DNA of 64,000 nt, from assembly GCF_033100115.1 (NCBI RefSeq), contig NZ_CP136910.1, positions 2,540,001 through 2,604,000 on the forward strand. The letters run 5' to 3'. Shown here piece by piece: positions 35,456 through 44,432 of this stretch. Position 1 is the stretch's first letter. Every line of letters starts with the position of its first letter. This DNA comes from Anaerocolumna sp. AGMB13020. GTDB lineage: Bacteria; Bacillota; Clostridia; Lachnospirales; Lachnospiraceae. Position numbers and translations under genes: made by a program. The notes beneath the pieces were generated by a model. It was given only the letters and a program-made list of their open reading frames with translations. It did not search any database and had not been told where the DNA came from.

Positions 35456-36652
35456 CTATGTAATGATCTCCTGAACCATCCTTGCCAGATTATCTGCATA
35501 AGCCTCAGTCCTCTTCCTGGCTTCTTTCAGAGGATCTGTCATTTCCTGTTGAATAGATCTATAATGCTCAACCAGGTATAAGAATTTTTGGTATGCCTCC
35601 TCGGTGCTCAACTTCTTGCAATCAATATTAACCTTATACCCTATGCTTCCGAAAACACCTTCAAATTTTCTGCTATAAGAAATCGGGATAGTTGCTACTC
35701 CGCTTGAAAATGCTCCAATCGTTGCATGCATTCTGGCTCCGGCAAAAACATCCATATGGCAGATATAGTTCTTTGCTTCAATAACATTAAGAAATTTAGG
35801 TGCTAATGTTACCGTCGGATATCTTTCAGAAAGTTTCCTGCATACGATAAAGTCATCCTCATAAGCTCCATCCTCTATAACATGAGCAATCAAATGTACT
35901 TGATAGCTATCATCCGATGCATATTTTTCAATAACCTTCGTCATGAACTTTTTGTAGTCCAATGCCAGACCAAATTGATTATCCCCCGTATATCCACCAT
36001 TCCACAGAAGTCCTGATATATTTATTCCTACATTTATTTTTCCGGGAGCAGCGCAAGGAAGCAATTGAGAGTCAAACGGAAGACTCATGGCAACATCACT
36101 TGCCAGATGAAGCTTTGCCCCAGGTGCAATTTTATTAACATATTCATAGGAAAGCTTGTCTCTTACAGAAACCGACTCAGAACGATTGATTGCCGCAACC
36201 GCAAATTTCTCATTTCGCTTTTTTTTAAAAGGACCGATTGTCTGAGGTGCTAAAAGCAACCTACTTCTTTTCGCAGTTACAAGCTTGCATATGGTTCCTC
36301 TGATAAATCTGGTGTCGCCATAAATATCTGAAAAGCTATCCCCTCCCGTTGCATCTATTACAAAATCGCATTTTTTTACTTCCTTAAAAAAGTTGATAAA
36401 CACTTTAGGATGCCTGATACTGATAGGACGAACAGTAACGATATCTAATTCTTTTTTGCAGACTTTTCGAAACAGCTTAACGACTTTATCTGCGCTTTCC
36501 GGTGTAAATACAGTAAAACGTGCTTTTATACCTATTTTTTTGCAAATGTTATCCAACAGAAGAACATGGCATATTCCTAATGCATTAACACCAAAATTCA
36601 AATCAAAAAAGTCCATATCATATAATCCAACATTAATTATTTTCTTTCCCAT
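35456..36652 (-). CDS. Polysaccharide pyruvyl transferase family protein
   Basis: This 398-residue CsaB/WcaK-like protein has an N-terminal NVGLYDMDFFDLNFGVNALG and a central ATGGDSFSDIYGD and LLLAPQTIGPF. ASDVAMSLPF and the C-terminal GARMHATIGAFSSGVATIPISYSRKFEGVF block are also typical of the family. Such enzymes transfer pyruvate from phosphoenolpyruvate to sugars as ketals. It overlaps the polymerase gene by 20 bp and belongs to the assembly operon. Confidence 0.9.
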   Translation of the reverse strand: MGKKIINVGLYDMDFFDLNFGVNALGICHVLLLDNICKKIGIKARFTVFTPESADKVVKLFRKVCKKELDIVTVRPISIRHPKVFINFFKEVKKCDFVIDATGGDSFSDIYGDTRFIRGTICKLVTAKRSRLLLAPQTIGPFKKKRNEKFAVAAINRSESVSVRDKLSYEYVNKIAPGAKLHLASDVAMSLPFDSQLLPCAAPGKINVGINISGLLWNGGYTGDNQFGLALDYKKFMTKVIEKYASDDSYQVHLIAHVIEDGAYEDDFIVCRKLSERYPTVTLAPKFLNVIEAKNYICHMDVFAGARMHATIGAFSSGVATIPISYSRKFEGVFGSIGYKVNIDCKKLSTEEAYQKFLYLVEHYRSIQQEMTDPLKEARKRTEAYADNLARMVQEIIT

Positions 36653-37991
36653 TTAACTTCTCCCTATATCTTGCTTCCCTTAACTTTGAATAATAGCCAA
36701 ACAGTAAACACATCAGAACATTGAACATTCTTACGTTATCTGATGATCTTACAAAGAATAAAGTTATAGCATAACCAAATAGCAAAACAGTCATAACCCC
36801 TGAAAAAGTCAAGGATTTCTCTCCGATACTCTCTTTTCTCACAAAATGCCTTCGCATTCTATAGACCTTTGATACGTATAATAAACTACCAATGATACAG
36901 AAACAAAAGCTTATTAGTCCAAGCAAGCCATGAATATAATAGTTGTAAAGGTATTCATTTTCAATGGAACTCTTTGTCCAAGAATAAGAAGTTCCCCATA
37001 TGGCATTGGTTGCATTAACAGAATACGAAAACTCTTGGGAGGTTCCCATCCCAAGGAGTTCATGTCCTTTTATTGCATCAGAAACCCAGTTGAAAAGATC
37101 GATTCTATTACCCATTCCACTTTCATTCAAACCAAAAGAAGCGGTATATAATGAAGAATAGCGGTCATCAAAAACGGCAATGCACATATACCAGATATTT
37201 TTTATTTTTTCAAAAGCCTGAAAATTGAAGATTGATAATAACGCTAAAAGCAAAGCACCGGCCAGGACTCCGCTCAAAGCCTTCTTACTGAACTTAACCA
37301 GTCCTGTCATCGATAATATTATTACCTGCTCTAATACAAACACTATTAAAGTAGAGCGGGACATCGTTAATACAGCATTTATAATTACCAGAAGATAAAC
37401 TGTCTTATATAGTCGTTCTTTATGGCTTCCCTGTACCGCCTTCGTCATTTGATATAACAGAATACCGGCAATAAAGCATAAATATCCACAATAAACAATT
37501 GGATGTGAAAACGAGGTCTCAATTCGATAGAACCCCAATCGTATTTCTGTATAAAAATAAGCATTATCCAATCCAGATATTCGATGGAAAATATTGAACC
37601 TGGTAACTTCTTCAAACAATCCCGTTATGCATAGAAAACCGCCGGCATATATTAAAGCATCCATCGCTTGGTCAAAAACCCTTTGCCGGTTTATCTCAGA
37701 GCATAAAATTATGCAAACGACTAACTGTGCGGTAAAGTATGCAAATGCTTTCAGTATGGTGGTATCGTAAAAGGCCTGCGCCGAATAAATAATCATATAT
37801 AACCAAAAACCAATATTTGTACTTTTTGATGGTATATTTATTTTTCTTGAATAAAAAAACCACCAGAGTACAAATAGAAAGGATATAATATTTACTAAGT
37901 TTAGTGGTCCTATGGAAATATACCATGGGACAATAGGATATAAGAAGAGAAATCCCATTAATATTGTCTTAGAGTTAACCTTAATTCTCAT
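36633..37991 (-). CDS. Wzy/O-antigen ligase-like polysaccharide polymerase
   Basis: A 452-residue protein with about 10-12 membrane helices, a large loop around residues 280-350, and a MSRSTLIVFVLEQV segment resembling the O-antigen ligase/Wzy family. In this operon it is the only candidate polymerase. Sequence conservation in this family is weak, so the call rests on topology, size and context. Confidence 0.8.
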   Translation of the reverse strand: MRIKVNSKTILMGFLFLYPIVPWYISIGPLNLVNIISFLFVLWWFFYSRKINIPSKSTNIGFWLYMIIYSAQAFYDTTILKAFAYFTAQLVVCIILCSEINRQRVFDQAMDALIYAGGFLCITGLFEEVTRFNIFHRISGLDNAYFYTEIRLGFYRIETSFSHPIVYCGYLCFIAGILLYQMTKAVQGSHKERLYKTVYLLVIINAVLTMSRSTLIVFVLEQVIILSMTGLVKFSKKALSGVLAGALLLALLSIFNFQAFEKIKNIWYMCIAVFDDRYSSLYTASFGLNESGMGNRIDLFNWVSDAIKGHELLGMGTSQEFSYSVNATNAIWGTSYSWTKSSIENEYLYNYYIHGLLGLISFCFCIIGSLLYVSKVYRMRRHFVRKESIGEKSLTFSGVMTVLLFGYAITLFFVRSSDNVRMFNVLMCLLFGYYSKLREARYREKLNGKENN

Positions 37992-38005
37992 TATAAATCT
38001 CCTAA

Positions 38006-39148
38006 TTATAATCTCTTGGGAAATTCTCCGTTCTCTTCTAGTGCAGCTTTAATTGCCTCAAGATAACCATACCGGTACCTTTCATCTGGCTCCAAATAGC
38101 TGCATTCTGCCCATTCATTCCAGGCGGTAATGAAAAGCATGTCTGTGTTGTATACCTCTTTAGCCCGCTTTACCTGTTTTGTAAAATACTTTTTAAATTT
38201 TTCCGGAGTTGCTCCATCGTAAATTTTGGCTTCATTGCCTCGCCTTGGAGAATTATCGAACCCAACAAACGCACCGGGCACATTTTTATTTGATGATGGT
38301 TTTCTTTTCAAAATTGCTTCCCAGGCCTTCTCATAACGAAGCAGTTTATTTTTATGAAAAAAATTCTCGCCATAATGTAAAAGATCGATTCCAAAGTTTC
38401 TTCCCAGCCAGTTGGATACTCTTCTTCTAATTGCTTTCAAATATTTATGCTGATCTGCGAACATATCTCTATATGCATATAAGGGTTCAAACTCTATATT
38501 CAAATCAAACCGGCTATCATCCTTTTCTTTTATTAAATCAAAATCAATGTTCTGATATGCAAAACACAAGCCCTCTTTGAAGCCCCTGTCTTTCGCTGAA
38601 TTATTCCAGTAATCCAACATAGGATTCAGACAGCCTATAATTTCAGGCCGATAAATTACAACCAGAGGTTTATCTCCAACTTTTATATATCGTTCATCTT
38701 TTAGGAATGGTAATAAATAATCAAAATGTTCCTTCCATTCTTTTTCCCCACCATAATTCTGTGGAATCAACACCTTTTTGGCATCTCCAACCCATGCCTT
38801 CGTCCAGGGTTCATTTGCCCAGCAGATGCAAAATGGAAGGTTTATTTCTTTATTTAATAGCATCTGCTCCATGGGTTTCTCAAGTAATAAATGCCCGCTA
38901 AACCAATAATGATAATAGCAGAATCCATATACACCATATTCTTGCGCCAGCTCAACCTGCCATTTTTTAACTTCATCCTCAAGAAGATTGTAATAATTAT
39001 TATTTAAGGGAACTCTGGGTTGATAATGTCCTTCATGTAATGGTTCTGATTTCTTAACATTAACCCACTCCGTAAAACCGTCCCCCCACCATTTGTCATT
39101 CTCCGGAATGTTGTGAAATTGCGGTAAATAAAACGCTATCACTTTCAT
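38006..39148 (-). CDS. WbsX-like glycan-processing enzyme (GH99-like fold)
   Basis: This 380-residue soluble protein has the start KVIAFYLPQFHNIPENDKWWGDGFTEWVNV, YGVYGFCYYHYWFSG, LPFCICWANEPWTKAWVG and a C-terminal FITAWNEWAECSYLEPD. These are diagnostic of the Glyco_tranf_WbsX family found in O-antigen and capsule loci. The family is annotated as glycosyltransferase but its fold resembles GH99 hydrolases, so the reaction is uncertain. Confidence 0.9.
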   Translation of the reverse strand: MKVIAFYLPQFHNIPENDKWWGDGFTEWVNVKKSEPLHEGHYQPRVPLNNNYYNLLEDEVKKWQVELAQEYGVYGFCYYHYWFSGHLLLEKPMEQMLLNKEINLPFCICWANEPWTKAWVGDAKKVLIPQNYGGEKEWKEHFDYLLPFLKDERYIKVGDKPLVVIYRPEIIGCLNPMLDYWNNSAKDRGFKEGLCFAYQNIDFDLIKEKDDSRFDLNIEFEPLYAYRDMFADQHKYLKAIRRRVSNWLGRNFGIDLLHYGENFFHKNKLLRYEKAWEAILKRKPSSNKNVPGAFVGFDNSPRRGNEAKIYDGATPEKFKKYFTKQVKRAKEVYNTDMLFITAWNEWAECSYLEPDERYRYGYLEAIKAALEENGEFPKRL

Positions 39149-39177
39149 CTAAATGAATCTCCTTTACATCACATGAT

Positions 39178-40143
39178 TTATTTCCATCTGTCTATACGTA
39201 CATAAACTTTTTTCATTAGTGATTTATTAACGGCATACAGCAATAACGATAACTTTAACTTGCTTCTGCAATGGGAATTCTTCAGAACTTCCTGAAATCC
39301 TTTCTGTATGATATCTTCACATTTTTCTTTTACCTTGTCATAGGACTTATCATTGGGAGCATTTAGGTAAACTCTTAATGCACCTACAACCTGATATGCC
39401 TTAGCCGCTTTATAAACATCCTTCGAATACTTTTTAGAGAACTCCACTTGTCCTTTACAAATATCAAGGATATCACAATCTCTTTTACTAAAATGATTCG
39501 TTGTAATACTATTTTCTCGATGCAGATACCCATACAATTTCGCATTAAAATATACAATAGACTTTGTTTTTGAAAAGACCTGGTACATAATTGCAACGTC
39601 TTCAAACAGTAAACCAATAGGAAATTCTATAGCAGCAAATAACTCCCTTTTGAATAATTTCCCCCAGGCAGAAAAGAGAAATGAAGTTTGGTACATCATT
39701 TCAGCCATAGCATCTTCCGCAGTGTATACTACCACTTTCGTCTCCTTACGATAAATTACCGGTTTACCCGAATAACAATGTACGGGATCGCAGATAGAGA
39801 TATCTGCCTGATTCAGAGTCATTTTTTCGTACAGCTGCTCCAGCATACTTTCAGATATGACATCGTCACTATCCACAAATGTAATATAGTTCCCTTTTGC
39901 AGCCTTAAGTCCGGCATTCCTTGCATCTGACAAGCCACCATTCTCTTTATGAATAACAATGATACGTTCATCTTTTTCAGTCCACTCGTTGCATAATAAA
40001 CCGCTCGAATCCCTGGAGCCATCATTTATCAATATAATTTCAAGATTGCTATATGTCTGATTACAAATAGAACTTACACATGCATCTAAATATTTTTCAA
40101 CATTGTAAACCGGTACAATTACTGAAATTAAAGGTTTTTCCAT
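39178..40143 (-). CDS. Family 2 glycosyltransferase
   Basis: This 321-residue GT-A enzyme has SVIVPVYNVEKYLDACVSSI, the EIILINDGSRDSS nucleotide motif, NAGLKAAKGNYITFVDSDD with the metal-binding DxD, and an EDVAIMYQVF catalytic-base region. The ATG at 40143 follows a GGTGAG site by four bases and begins at the conserved MEKPLISVI. A longer form from 40170 would include non-conserved residues. A 38-bp tandem repeat lies directly upstream. Confidence 0.92.
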   Translation of the reverse strand: MEKPLISVIVPVYNVEKYLDACVSSICNQTYSNLEIILINDGSRDSSGLLCNEWTEKDERIIVIHKENGGLSDARNAGLKAAKGNYITFVDSDDVISESMLEQLYEKMTLNQADISICDPVHCYSGKPVIYRKETKVVVYTAEDAMAEMMYQTSFLFSAWGKLFKRELFAAIEFPIGLLFEDVAIMYQVFSKTKSIVYFNAKLYGYLHRENSITTNHFSKRDCDILDICKGQVEFSKKYSKDVYKAAKAYQVVGALRVYLNAPNDKSYDKVKEKCEDIIQKGFQEVLKNSHCRSKLKLSLLLYAVNKSLMKKVYVRIDRWK

Positions 40144-40163
40144 TTCGCTCACCCGTACTTCTA

Positions 40164-40361
40164 CTTTCAAATTAGAAAATAAAACCTATCCGTTCAAAAA
40201 TATTTCAAATCAGAAAACAAGTCCTTTCAATCCAAAAATATTTCAAATCAGAAAACAAGTCCTGTCAGTTCAAAAATATTTCAAATCAGAAAGCAAGTCC
40301 TTTCAGTCCAAAAATATTTCAAATCAGAAAACAAGTCCTGTCAGTTCAAAAATATTCGTTC
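40164..40361. repeat. 38-bp tandem repeat (minisatellite) between two glycosyltransferase genes
   Basis: About four near-identical 38-bp units, with a degenerate unit at 40164-40194, fill the gap. Each contains CAAAAATATTTCAAATCAGA and then AACAAGTCCT-TCAG-type sequence. The last partial unit covers the stop codon and final codons of the 40341-41495 gene, so the array seems to have grown from that gene's 3' end. There are no unique spacers, so it is not a CRISPR array. Confidence 0.9.
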
Positions 40362-41495
40362 GTACATATTAGCAATAAGCTCCCAATTATACAAATCGGC
40401 CACTCTTTTTTTCGCTTTTGCTCCCAGCTTTTCAATCTGACCCCTTGGCAGGTTATCTGCTTTATCAATTAAATGAGCTAATGAAAAGTCTTTTTTGTCC
40501 CAATATAAAGCACTGTCTTCTCCGCACTCTTTGTTAAAGCCCACATTTAAAAGCAAATTCAAGTCCGTGCTGCTCAAAGCCTCCAAAAGGCTTGGATTTG
40601 TACCACCGACTTCATGCCCGTGTAAATAACCATAAGCATTCTCTCGAATTTTCATAAGAAGCTCTTGGTCATATACTGTACCAACAAATTTTATTCGGGG
40701 GTCTTTATCAAGACTTGTCTTACTCTTCAGCTTTTCAAGAAACCTGCTGCTTATGTTTGTAACAAGAATAAAGTCTCTTTTGGATTTACTCCTCATAAAC
40801 TCACGAATCATTGTTTCATAGTTGTTTTCAGGCACAAATCTGCCTACAACTAAGTAGTACGATTTAGGAGATATCTGTTTCTCCTTATACCATTCAAGCA
40901 AGCGCACATCATCATCTGAAAGTATACTCCTTCGATTTTCTGCACCGTAAGCAATATATGCAGTCGAAGGCTTATATTGTTGATAACTCTCCTTGATATA
41001 TTTCTCAATGTTCTTACTATCACAAATAATAAAATCAGAGTGTTTCACCATTAACTGCTCTGAAACCTTCCAATATTTACGAACCGGTCGACTCCATTTG
41101 GCTCGCAGCCACTCATGACCATCGGGATTTATATAGATTTTTCCACCTAATTTATGTATCTCTCTTTGAAAATAACCTGTAAATGGACCTATACGGCAGG
41201 CCAGGATATAGATTATTGGATTTTTAATCTGATTTGCCTTTATATAGGCACAGCAATTTATTAAAGCTGACAAATCATAATAAATAGCCTGTACCGGCCC
41301 TATTCTAGGAACCTTTATTTGAAAGCATCTGGCATTATGATACTCAAATTCCCCTTTTTCAAAACTTTTACAGGCAACATGATATTTTAGATTCAGCTTA
41401 TACTGGTGATATTCCGTCAATTTATCCACGAAGGTTTCATATCCTCCATATGCTCCAGGGATTCCCTTAGAACCAACGATAAAAACATTTTGCAT
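40341..41495 (-). CDS. Rhamnosyltransferase-like glycosyltransferase (DUF1972/GT4 type)
   Basis: About 384 residues. The N-terminus MQNVFIVGSKGIPGAYGGYETFVDKL is typical of DUF1972 proteins such as the Cps2T beta-1,4-rhamnosyltransferase. The GT-B C-terminal half has YYLVVGRFVPENNYETMI and GHEVGGTNPSLLEALS. The ATG at 41495 has an AGGAG Shine-Dalgarno seven bases before it. An in-frame start at 41591 would add 32 charged residues but lacks a Shine-Dalgarno. It is the first gene of the assembly operon. Confidence 0.9.
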   Translation of the reverse strand: MQNVFIVGSKGIPGAYGGYETFVDKLTEYHQYKLNLKYHVACKSFEKGEFEYHNARCFQIKVPRIGPVQAIYYDLSALINCCAYIKANQIKNPIIYILACRIGPFTGYFQREIHKLGGKIYINPDGHEWLRAKWSRPVRKYWKVSEQLMVKHSDFIICDSKNIEKYIKESYQQYKPSTAYIAYGAENRRSILSDDDVRLLEWYKEKQISPKSYYLVVGRFVPENNYETMIREFMRSKSKRDFILVTNISSRFLEKLKSKTSLDKDPRIKFVGTVYDQELLMKIRENAYGYLHGHEVGGTNPSLLEALSSTDLNLLLNVGFNKECGEDSALYWDKKDFSLAHLIDKADNLPRGQIEKLGAKAKKRVADLYNWELIANMYERIFLN

Positions 41496-41676
41496 GCCTA
41501 TTCTCCTAAGATTTGAATAATAAATGCTTTCATTTAACGCCTTAAGTTCGCCTTCTTCTATGTCACGCTTTATTTTGTCAAGCCTGTCCATTGTAAGAGG
41601 GTTTGCATTCCCTCAGGCTTCTCTCTCATTTGAAGACATAAACTTAGAAATCTATAAATTCATCATAACTTTCGGT

Positions 41677-41730
41677 AAAAAATAAGGATATAGCAGTATA
41701 ATGCAACACTTGCATTCACTACATATATCC
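41677..41730 (-). terminator. Intrinsic terminator inside the 5' leader of the assembly operon
   Basis: On the minus strand about 20 base pairs form (GGATATA/TATATCC outside, AATGCAA/TTGCATT inside, with G-U pairs between and small bulges), followed by TTATTTTTT. It lies about 240 bp after the promoter at 41980-42009 and about 180 bp before the first gene, so it can act as an attenuator. Alternatively, promoter and terminator together define a small RNA. Confidence 0.75.
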
Positions 41731-41979
41731 AGTTTGATTCTGCCTCTTTCATTACAATCAGCTGCTTCTTCTGATGGTGTTTCTTCGATATTCCTTACGC
41801 TTACGTATGTTATAAGCTTTCATGCTCTTTTTCATTCTCATACTGCTGATACTTCTTAAAAAACCTCTTACACATAATCAGGCTATTATTCGTATGAGTA
41901 TTAACATAAGTAACAGCGGAATTTCATACCTGCTGTTCGAAGCATAATCCACTATTTACCACTGGTATATGGTAAAATC

Positions 41980-42009
41980 ATTATACTTTCAATTTACAAA
42001 TATTGTCAA
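41980..42009 (-). promoter_or_regulatory. Strong promoter of the polysaccharide assembly operon
   Basis: A perfect TTGACA -35 box and a perfect TATAAT -10 box, 18 bp apart, lie on the minus strand. The transcript would have a leader of about 480 nt before the first gene. The leader includes the terminator at 41677-41730. Confidence 0.8.
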
Positions 42010-42094
42010 TAGAATATTAACAATTGGTATTAACTTCTCCATTCCTGCTATCAATATCCATTTATTTCCTGTTTATATATACACAAATAACAAT

Positions 42095-42118
42095 AGCCTG
42101 CCAAAAAATTGGCAGGCT
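42095..42118 (-). terminator. Terminator-like hairpin after the FNT channel gene
   Basis: A perfect 10-bp stem AGCCTGCCAA/TTGGCAGGCT with an A/T loop lies 32 bp after the stop. The following T-tract is interrupted, so termination may be moderate. Confidence 0.65.
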
Positions 42119-42149
42119 AAATAGTGATGTCATTCAAAGACATGTCTTT

Positions 42150-42770
42150 TTAATGATGTTCCTCACCGCTTGTAACCTTTGTAACTAGCGGAAGTATACA
42201 ACCGCCGACCAGATTACCAAGAGCTATCACATTTATATATAACAATGCCTTACCTCCCCAAACATTTGCAAAGGAAAAGTAAAACATATCCGCAATACTA
42301 TGTTCATAACCAGATAGAATAAATACCATAATCGGCAGTATTAATGCCAGGTACTTTCCAACTCCGTCTTTTATATTTAGAAAGCCCAGCACAGCTATGC
42401 ACATGAGTAATCCGCACATGATTGCCATAATAAAGGTACTGAACAAGCTGTCCGCAAGTTTCCCAGCGACTACTTCGCTTGCATGCTCTAAGTACTGTGA
42501 CTGTTTTGTTGCTCTTAATATGTATCCGGTTCCTACTGTACCTACTGCATTACCAAGGTAAACGATAAGTACCGTACCAAGAAACTTTATGGGTTTGTTA
42601 AGGATCATACAAACCTTACCGGTGTAGAGATCCAATCCGAAGGTGTAAATAGTAAATAAACCCAAGGAGAATAAAAATGCTCCTACCACATGATTTTCCG
42701 CCCTTAAATATATCATTCCGCCAACACTGATTGCAATACCAGCCATGACTGCGCGTATAAAGGTTTTCAT
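42150..42770 (-). CDS. Formate/nitrite transporter (FNT) family channel, short form
   Basis: This 206-residue membrane protein has six helices, the LDLYTGKV segment, the pore region LIVYLGNAVGTVGTGY and the family motif SGYEHSIADMFYFSFA with its central His. It starts directly in helix 1, without the amphipathic N-terminal helix of FocA or NirC (usually 260-285 residues). FNT pentamers carry formate, nitrite or hydrosulfide; the substrate here cannot be decided. It stands alone between a hairpin terminator and a MITE-like repeat. Confidence 0.87.
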   Translation of the reverse strand: MKTFIRAVMAGIAISVGGMIYLRAENHVVGAFLFSLGLFTIYTFGLDLYTGKVCMILNKPIKFLGTVLIVYLGNAVGTVGTGYILRATKQSQYLEHASEVVAGKLADSLFSTFIMAIMCGLLMCIAVLGFLNIKDGVGKYLALILPIMVFILSGYEHSIADMFYFSFANVWGGKALLYINVIALGNLVGGCILPLVTKVTSGEEHH

Positions 42771-42939
42771 TTCTGCCTCTTTCCTGTATAAACATTCTAA
42801 ATTTATTCTGCCTGACCAAGCCCTGTAAAATACCGTCTATCAGGTAGACACAATATTATAGCACAACTCTGTTGTAAAAAATATACCTAATAATGAATAA
42901 AATTTATTCATAAAAACCTCAAGTCAATGTTAGTATGAC

Positions 42940-43083
42940 GAATAATTAATAACCGGTTATTCAGGCTATAGAAATCTTTTGGAGCCATGTTCACAAACGC
43001 AGAAGCAGTGGTATGGCGACGCGCCAGGATTTTGGAATTGTGCTATAGAATTCAGACCAGTTAATAACCAGTTATTAATATTC
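42940..43083. repeat. MITE-like element with about 21-bp terminal inverted repeats
   Basis: The left end GAATAATTAATAACCGGTTA... (42940-42961) and the reverse complement of the right end (43063-43083) match except for one base and one gap. Each end is itself nearly palindromic around CCGG or CCAG. Both ends have an internal CTATAGAA near them. No coding potential is seen inside. Apart from this element, the 42771-43113 gap has nothing I recognise. Confidence 0.5.
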
Positions 43084-43113
43084 GTGGTATTCCTTAGGGG
43101 CAGCTTATTAAAG

Positions 43114-44400
43114 CTATTTCATCCGTTTCTCAATAAGCCTCTCATGGACAGCTCTTACTGCCTTCAGCGTATCCTTTTCATCTACCAGTACTGTTATTCG
43201 AAGTTCAGAGGCATAGATCATGTGAGTATCTATACTGGCTTCATGCAATGCTTCAAACATATTAACGGCTATTGCAGTGTTTGACATCATTCCTGCACCT
43301 ACTGCCGATACTTTGGCTATATTATCTTCTGCGATGATTTCAATGGGTGAGAAACTTTCTTTGCTGTAGCGGTTAAGAACTTCAACCGTTTCACTTAAGC
43401 GGTCTCTTGGTACGGTAAAACTGATATCCGTTGTTTTGTCACGGCTGGGAGACATCAGAACAGAATCGGCACCAATGTGCTGTTCTGATAATCTCTGAAA
43501 GATATGATATATTTCCTTCGTGGTCTCCTTAATGCCTGTCAGCTGAATCCGTGCTGTATTCTTATCTGCGGTCACCCCACTAACAAGCATCTCCTCCATG
43601 GTGGTACCCTCCAGGCTCTGGGCTGCCCTGATAGCCCCATCCTCCAACTGAAATAAAGCGGACTTCTTTCCAGTATTGTCACACACTCTGGTACCTTCCA
43701 GATTTTCAAAGCTGGATTTTACCACCAGCTCAACTCCAAACCGTTTAGCCATCTCCACAGAACGGTTATGGAGAACACCAGCACCAAGTGATGCAAGTTC
43801 TAACATCTCTTCATAAGATATTTCTTTTAATTTAACTGCAGAAGGAACCATTCTGGGATCGGCAGTGTATACACCATCCACATCTGTATAAATTTCGCAT
43901 ACATCCGCTTTTAGTACCGCTGCCAGAGCAACTGCCGTGGTATCAGATCCGCCGCGTCCCAAGGTGGTATAGTCTCCTGCCTCATTGATTCCCTGAAAGC
44001 CGGCAACGATTACAACCTTTCTATCAGAAAGAGCTTCCTCCATTCTGGCAGTGTCAATTCGTTGAATTCTGGCATTTCCATAGACTTTGGAGGTATAGAT
44101 TCCTGCCTGAAAGGCATGAAAAGAAATGGCCGGAACTCCCATTGATTCGAGAGCCATGGCCATTAATGCTACTGATATCTGTTCTCCTGTGGTGAGCAGC
44201 ATATCGATTTCTCTTTTTGGTGCATTGGGATTTATCTCTTCTGCTTGTGTTAAAAGTACGTCGGTCTGTTTCCCCATTGCGGAGAGTACTACCACTACGT
44301 CATTGCCTTTCTTGTATTCTTCGGCACATATTCCGGCCACATGCAGCATCCGTTCCTTATCGGCTACCGATGTCCCTCCGAACTTTTTAACAATAAGCAT
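43114..44400 (-). CDS. lysC: Aspartate kinase
   Basis: This 428-residue enzyme phosphorylates aspartate at the entry to lysine, threonine and methionine synthesis. It has the N-terminal KKFGGTSVADKERM, TTGEQISVALMAM, GFQGINEAGDYTTLGRGGSDTTAVALA and YTDVDGVYTADPR. Two ACT domains follow in the last 150 residues and should give feedback control. It is the last gene of the operon with hom and the PGM-like gene. Confidence 0.94.
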   Translation of the reverse strand: MLIVKKFGGTSVADKERMLHVAGICAEEYKKGNDVVVVLSAMGKQTDVLLTQAEEINPNAPKREIDMLLTTGEQISVALMAMALESMGVPAISFHAFQAGIYTSKVYGNARIQRIDTARMEEALSDRKVVIVAGFQGINEAGDYTTLGRGGSDTTAVALAAVLKADVCEIYTDVDGVYTADPRMVPSAVKLKEISYEEMLELASLGAGVLHNRSVEMAKRFGVELVVKSSFENLEGTRVCDNTGKKSALFQLEDGAIRAAQSLEGTTMEEMLVSGVTADKNTARIQLTGIKETTKEIYHIFQRLSEQHIGADSVLMSPSRDKTTDISFTVPRDRLSETVEVLNRYSKESFSPIEIIAEDNIAKVSAVGAGMMSNTAIAVNMFEALHEASIDTHMIYASELRITVLVDEKDTLKAVRAVHERLIEKRMK

Positions 44401-44432
44401 AATATGCCTCCTTATATATTCACAAAAGGCTG

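Noticed and set aside
40164..40361. CRISPR array
   Set aside because: The units abut as plain 38-bp tandem repeats with no unique spacers, and no cas genes are present.
41496..41591. 32-residue N-terminal extension of the first glycosyltransferase
   Set aside because: The upstream ATG has no Shine-Dalgarno, whereas the ATG at 41495 has AGGAG at seven bases and matches the family start.
41758..41841. Very basic 27-residue peptide in the assembly-operon leader
   Set aside because: It has no convincing Shine-Dalgarno, and the basic composition follows from A-rich leader DNA; kept only as a note for anyone testing attenuation.
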